Of a DNA stretch of 64,000 bases, positions 60,305 through 64,000 are shown piece by piece. Within the stretch, counting starts at the first letter, position 1. Every line of letters starts with the position of its first letter. This DNA is from CAWBLP01 sp963721065 (lineage in GTDB: Bacteria > Pseudomonadota > Alphaproteobacteria > Acetobacterales > Acetobacteraceae). A program made the position numbers and the translations under genes. The notes under the pieces were generated by a model, which was not told the DNA's origin, searched no databases, and worked only from the letters and a program-made list of their open reading frames with translations. The stretch spans positions 1,373,539 through 1,437,538 of the forward strand of contig CAVRHO010000002.1 of assembly GCA_963721065.1 (NCBI GenBank), written 5' to 3'.

Positions 60305-61390
60305 ATGCCCATCACCCACATCGACACCGGCCTCTACCGCATCCAGTTGCCGGTGCCGCTGTCCGACTCCACGCACGGCACCATGACGCATTTCGAGCTC
60401 GTCACGGTCCGCCTGCGCGACAGCGACGGGGTGGAGGGCGTCGGCTACACCTACACCACCGGCGCCGGCGGCATCGCCGCGCACGCCCTGATCGACCACG
60501 GCCTGCGCCCGGTGCTGCAGGGCGCCGACCCCGACCAGATCGAATCCCTGTGGCAGACAATGTGGTGGCGCCTGCACTACGGCGGCCGCGGCGGCAGCGT
60601 CAGCCTGGCGATCTCGGCCTGCGACATCGCGCTGTGGGACATGAAGGCCCGCCGCCACAACACCCCGCTCTGGCGCCTGCTCGGCGGCTACGACCCGGCG
60701 GTGCCCTGCTACGCCGGCGGCATCGACCTGGAATTCACCCTCGACGCCCTGCTGAAGCAGACCGACGACAACCTGGCCAAGGAATTCCGCGCCATCAAAA
60801 TGAAAGTCGGCCGAGCGCGGCTGTCGGAGGACGTGGAACGGGTGCGGGCGATGCGCAAGCACCTCGGCGCCGACTTCCCGCTGATGGTCGATGCCAACAT
60901 GCGCTGGACGGTGGACGAGGCGATCCGCGCCGCCCGCGCCTTCCAGGACCAGAACCTGACCTGGCTGGAGGAACCCACCATCCCCGACGACGTCGCCGGC
61001 CACGCCCGCATCGTGCGCGACGGCGGCGTGCCCATCGCCACCGGCGAGAACCTGCACACGCTGCACGAATTCACCCAGATGATCGCCGCCGGCGGCGTCA
61101 CCTTCCCGGAACCGGACGTCACCAACTGCGGCGGCATCACCGTGTTCATGAAGGTCGCCCACCTGGCCGAGGCGCATAACCTGCCGCTGACCTCCCACGG
61201 CGCGCACGACCTGACGGTGCACCTGCTCGCCGCGGCGCCCAACCGCTCGTATCTCGAGGTGCACGGCTTCGGCCTGGACCGTTACATCGCCGCGCCGATC
61301 ACCATCCGCGACGGCAAGGCCCTGGCGCCGGAAACCCCCGGCCACGGCGTTGCCTTCGACTGGGCGGCGCTGGACAAGTTGCAGGCGTGA
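60305..61390 (+). CDS. Mandelate racemase / muconate lactonizing enzyme family protein
   Basis: 361 residues from ATG 60305, with GAGGAG before it. Enolase superfamily: N-terminal capping domain, then the barrel with KMKVGRARL (KxK catalytic Lys, near 165), metal ligands in MVDANMRWT (Asp), LEEPTIPDD (Glu), and TGENLHTLH (Glu). SHGAHDLTVHLLAA carries the His. The KxK and His pair place it in the mandelate racemase subgroup, which abstracts protons alpha to a carboxylate (acid sugar dehydratase or racemase). The substrate is unknown. It is coupled to the esterase gene, which starts 11 bases after its stop. Confidence 0.9.
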   Translation: MPITHIDTGLYRIQLPVPLSDSTHGTMTHFELVTVRLRDSDGVEGVGYTYTTGAGGIAAHALIDHGLRPVLQGADPDQIESLWQTMWWRLHYGGRGGSVSLAISACDIALWDMKARRHNTPLWRLLGGYDPAVPCYAGGIDLEFTLDALLKQTDDNLAKEFRAIKMKVGRARLSEDVERVRAMRKHLGADFPLMVDANMRWTVDEAIRAARAFQDQNLTWLEEPTIPDDVAGHARIVRDGGVPIATGENLHTLHEFTQMIAAGGVTFPEPDVTNCGGITVFMKVAHLAEAHNLPLTSHGAHDLTVHLLAAAPNRSYLEVHGFGLDRYIAAPITIRDGKALAPETPGHGVAFDWAALDKLQA

Positions 61391-61401
61391 AGGAGGAAAG
61401 C

Positions 61402-62370
61402 ATGCCGGACCAGATCAACCCCCTCGATCCCGCCCTGTTCCGCCCGGACGCGGTGGCGCCGGACACCAAGGCGCTGAACGACGCCATGGTGAAGCTGCTG
61501 ACGCCGCTGCCCGACTGGTGGGTGGTCGGTGCGGAGAACGTCCGCGCCGCCCGCCGCCGGGGCGAAGGCCCGTTCCCGGCGCCGGTGATGTCGGACCGCG
61601 CCCGCACCATCACCATCCCGGGCAGGGACGGCTACCAGATCCCGCTGCGCATCATCGCCCCCGACTCCCCGCGCGGCGTTTACCTCCACATCCACGGCGG
61701 CGGCTGGGTGCTCGGCGGCGCCGAGCTGCAGGACCCGGCGCTGGAGCGGATGGCCGACGAGACCGGCCTCGCGGTGGTCAGCGTGGAATACCGCCTGGCG
61801 CCGGAGCACCCCTATCCGGCCGGCCCGGACGACTGCGAAGCCGCCGCGCTGTGGCTCACCCGGAATGCGAAGCGCGAGTTCGGCACCGAGGCACTGACCA
61901 TCGGCGGTGAATCGGCCGGCGGCCACCTGTCCGCCGCGACGGTGCTGCGCATGCGCGACCGCCACGGCTACACCGGCTTCCGCGGCGCCAACCTGATCTA
62001 CGGCGCCTACGACCTGTCGCTGACGCCCAGCCAGCGCCGGTTCGGGGACACACGGCTGGTGCTGCGCACGATCGACATCGTGCAGTTCGTCAACGCCTTC
62101 CTGCCGACGGTGACGGACCGCCGCGATCCGGACATCTCGCCGCTGTACAACGACCTGAAAGGGCTGTGCCCGGCGCTGTTCTCGGTCGGCACGTCGGATG
62201 CGCTGCTGGACGACACGCTGTTCATGCATGCGCGCTGGCTGGCGGCGGGGAACGCGGCGGAGCTGGCGATCTACCCCGGCGGCGCACACGGCTTCACGTT
62301 GTTTCCCAACGCGCTGGCGGAGCAGGCGGAGGCGCGCATGTTCGCGTTCCTGCGGGCGGTAACGGGCTAG
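61402..62370 (+). CDS. Alpha/beta hydrolase, HSL (hormone-sensitive lipase) family
   Basis: 322 residues from ATG 61402, preceded by AAGGAGG at ideal distance; a GTG at 61387 is less likely. HGGG oxyanion motif YLHIHGGGWVLGGAE, nucleophile elbow IGGESAGGHLSAA (Ser), Asp in GTSDALLDDTLFMH and His in GGAHGFTLF. A cytoplasmic carboxylesterase acting on small esters. The pairing with a mandelate-racemase-type enzyme suggests degradation of a carboxylated or lactone compound, but neither substrate can be read from the sequence. Confidence 0.9.
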   Translation: MPDQINPLDPALFRPDAVAPDTKALNDAMVKLLTPLPDWWVVGAENVRAARRRGEGPFPAPVMSDRARTITIPGRDGYQIPLRIIAPDSPRGVYLHIHGGGWVLGGAELQDPALERMADETGLAVVSVEYRLAPEHPYPAGPDDCEAAALWLTRNAKREFGTEALTIGGESAGGHLSAATVLRMRDRHGYTGFRGANLIYGAYDLSLTPSQRRFGDTRLVLRTIDIVQFVNAFLPTVTDRRDPDISPLYNDLKGLCPALFSVGTSDALLDDTLFMHARWLAAGNAAELAIYPGGAHGFTLFPNALAEQAEARMFAFLRAVTG

Positions 62371-62855
62371 TGCTCCGATGCCGACGGATGCAGTGCGGTG
62401 CCAACACCGTCGGGGCCGGCCATTCGCGACTTTTGCTGATGGCAGCTATGAAAGGCATGGATGGCCCGTCTATGCGGGCCATGACGCTGAATGGCTGACC
62501 GTGCGTCAAACCTGGCGCGGGTTGGTATGACACCCCAGGCTGAAGCCGATACCCGGTGCGCGCGCTTCATCACCGCGGCGCCTGGGGTACCCGTAGCATG
62601 CTTTCCTGGCTGGGCCGGCGCCAAAAACACCAGCCCGCCGGGCCGGCGCCAAAAACACCAGCCCGCCGGGCCGGTGCGCAAGGTCGAGGGAGCATGGCAC
62701 TTCTATCGAAGTCCGGCGCAGCATGTGGCTTCGCGGCCTGGCCGTTGCCGAGCGGTGAACGTGATGCTCGGCCATGAGCGCCAACTGGACAGCCGACCGG
62801 GAAGCCGGCAGTGTTTTCAGGCCGGCATGCACCGCAAACGGGGGGGTGTCCATAC
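62371..62855. repeat. Spacer with dispersed repeat (copy E) and 28-bp duplication
   Basis: 485 bases. About 62408-62530 holds a diverged copy of the REP-like repeat and tail (GGCCGGCCATTCGCGACTTT, ATGGATGGCCCGTCTATGCG, GCGCGGGTTGGTATGACA). At 62612-62667 there are two exact copies of a 28-bp unit beginning GGGCCGGCGCCAAAAACACC. No gene is seen. Confidence 0.68.
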
Positions 62856-63290
62856 ATGATAAAGCGCTTCGACCACCTGACCATTGTGGTTGACGACCTC
62901 GCTGACGCAAAACGTTTCTTTGGCCTGTTGGGGTTTACCAAATCAATCAGCGTCGTCATCTCAGGCCCGACAATGGTCGCATATATGGGGGTGCCCGATA
63001 TCGTCGCAGATCATGTGACGCTCGTAGCGGAAGGGGTCACCCCCCGGACCGAAGTGCAACTGCTTCACTACAGGCACCCCGCGGCGATCGCCGATCCCCA
63101 CATACGGGACCTGAACAAGCTCGGCCTGAACCATATCTGCTTCGCAGTTGACGATATCAACGCAGTTGTCGCGACAATGCGGAACAATGGTTACGAAACC
63201 AGAAACGACATCATGGAGTTCCATTCGCGCAAACTCGTCTTCCTTGTCGGTCCGGGAGGCACGACGATTGAACTCTCGCAGTGGGATTAG
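62856..63290 (+). CDS. VOC (glyoxalase/bleomycin resistance) family protein
   Basis: 144 residues from ATG 62856, after a GGGGGG run. Two beta-alpha-beta-beta-beta modules: MIKRFDHLTIVVDDLADAKR (metal His near residue 7), VTLVAEGVTPRTEVQLLHYR, then NHICFAVDDINAVVATMRNN (second His near 88) and LVFLVGPGGTTIELSQW (Glu ligand). A metal-dependent lyase, isomerase or dioxygenase. Base composition is clearly lower in GC than its neighbours, suggesting recent acquisition. No neighbour suggests a substrate. Confidence 0.85.
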   Translation: MIKRFDHLTIVVDDLADAKRFFGLLGFTKSISVVISGPTMVAYMGVPDIVADHVTLVAEGVTPRTEVQLLHYRHPAAIADPHIRDLNKLGLNHICFAVDDINAVVATMRNNGYETRNDIMEFHSRKLVFLVGPGGTTIELSQWD

Positions 63291-63904
63291 CGCCGCGGCA
63301 TTACAGAGGTTAGCTCCACGCCTGGGGTGAAAGCCCGCAAACTGCAAGAGCCGGCAAACTGCAGTGAATGGCAGCGCTCGAGACACTGTGTCTGGCAGTG
63401 CCGCTTTGACGCGGGAGCAACGGACCTGGTTTCGGCAAATCAACGTCATTCTTCAGCGATCAATGCCAACCCGCACAGGGGTTTGACATGCGGGTGGGCG
63501 TTCAGCGCCATGGCCGGCGAAGATCTGACCGTCACCCACAAATCTTCATCGGCCAGTGAACGCCAGTGCCACGTATCCGGTCGTGGCGGGCGAAGGTCCG
63601 CCGCCGGCGTCTGCGTCATGCGGAACGCCCTCTTCGGTTCACCGCACGGGCATGACTTGCCGAACTCCGAGAGTTCCTTCGGCATGACACAGTCGTGGGT
63701 AGCGGGCCTTCGCCCGCCACGACACGGCGGGTTCAGCCCGTGGCACCCTGGGGCCCAGACGAGGTTGCAGGTCATTCGCAGGCGAAGGCCGGCCATGCAC
63801 CACCTTTGCTGTTGTCACAAGCAAGGTTGTGGCTGACGGGTCTGCACCCGTTACGACGATTGGGGAAGTCATCCGGTGCCTTGTCCGGTGCAGGCGGGTA
63901 GTGG
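63291..63904. repeat. Repeat-rich spacer (copy F of the dispersed repeat)
   Basis: 614 bases without a credible gene. Repeat cores lie at about 63578-63605 (CGGTCGTGGCGGGCGAAGG), 63690-63726 (AGTCGTGGGTAGCGGGCCTT...CCGCCACGACACG) and 63770-63842 (CAGGCGAAGGCCGGCCATGC...). A plus-strand frame of 169 codons crosses it, but it reads through the repeats and has no protein features. Confidence 0.65.
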
Positions 63905-64000
63905 CTAGACCTGCCGCTCGAACCGTGCCCGGTCCGCCGGCAGCAGCCGCACCGTGACGTGGGTGCCCGCGTCGCCGTCCTGTCGTTCCACCACCTCGCC
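63905..64000 (-). CDS. hflX: C-terminal end of a probable GTPase HflX (partial)
   Basis: Only the last 31 codons are in the window: EVVERQDGDAGTHVTVRLLP then ADRARFERQV and TAG at 63907-63905. The pattern (acidic residues, THxxVRL, PAD, RFE near the very end) is that of the HflX C-terminus, a ribosome-associated GTPase that rescues stalled ribosomes. The GTPase domain lies beyond the right edge, so the call is tentative. Confidence 0.45.
   Translation of the reverse strand, partial: GEVVERQDGDAGTHVTVRLLPADRARFERQV

Noticed and set aside
63327..63836. A 169-codon plus-strand frame after the VOC gene
   Set aside because: It runs through several copies of the dispersed repeat, has no ribosome binding site and no protein features.

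Overview
The window is GC-rich chromosomal DNA from a Gram-negative bacterium, most likely an alphaproteobacterium. My best guess is Acetobacteraceae/Rhodospirillales, inferred from gene content and composition and not proven. Supporting features are an LpxL-type lipid A acyltransferase, LivGFHM transporters, a proteobacterial long-form GlgE, DnaE, a CopCD/Sco/PCu(A)C copper set, and many Ala/Pro-rich secreted proteins. One tRNA (Phe) is present. I see no rRNA, CRISPR array, prophage or insertion sequence.

Layout. 1-10.5 kb (minus): a GlgE-pathway operon, glgE, treS-maltokinase fusion, glgB, glgX (cut by the left edge), turning trehalose into branched alpha-glucan. 11-16.5 kb: an aroE-like dehydrogenase, tRNA-Phe, recG, a repeat-rich spacer, and a divergent ECF sigma / zinc anti-sigma pair. 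17-22 kb: the PrkA-YeaH-SpoVR stress operon, with an FNR-type box far upstream. 22-33 kb: a quinone-oxidoreductase-like enzyme, lpxL, a secreted repeat protein, a ferredoxin-NADP reductase-like flavoprotein, a YhaO/YhaN (SbcDC-like) pair and a DUF445 membrane protein. 33-41 kb: class III aminotransferase, ilvD, a small YXWGXW-type exported protein, a free-standing carrier-thioesterase didomain, an AI-2E family permease, and lipoprotein-moaD-moaE. 42-46 kb: livG-livF-livH-livM without a binding protein. 46-52 kb: an accessory stretch with a DUF433/DUF5615-type toxin-antitoxin pair, a GxxExxY gene inside 48-bp inverted repeats, and a lower-GC three-gene module (DUF262, DUF3696-type ATPase, unknown protein). 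52-55 kb: dnaE. 55-60 kb: a copper-handling cluster. 60-64 kb: an enolase-superfamily enzyme, an HSL-type esterase, a low-GC VOC protein and the C-terminal end of a probable hflX.

Two features run through the window. First, intergenic DNA is full of short tandem arrays and a dispersed palindromic repeat of REP type. Second, at least nine genes show single-base frame changes whose correction restores conserved family sequence, while long neighbours (dnaE, treS, glgE, recG, prkA) are clean. Sequence errors, perhaps mixed with real decay in the 48-52 kb island, explain this best. The most interesting candidate for an undescribed system is the overlapping three-gene module at 48.4-51.7 kb. It looks like a defence or DNA-processing unit, and only its genomic form and two of its three domains can be recognised by eye.
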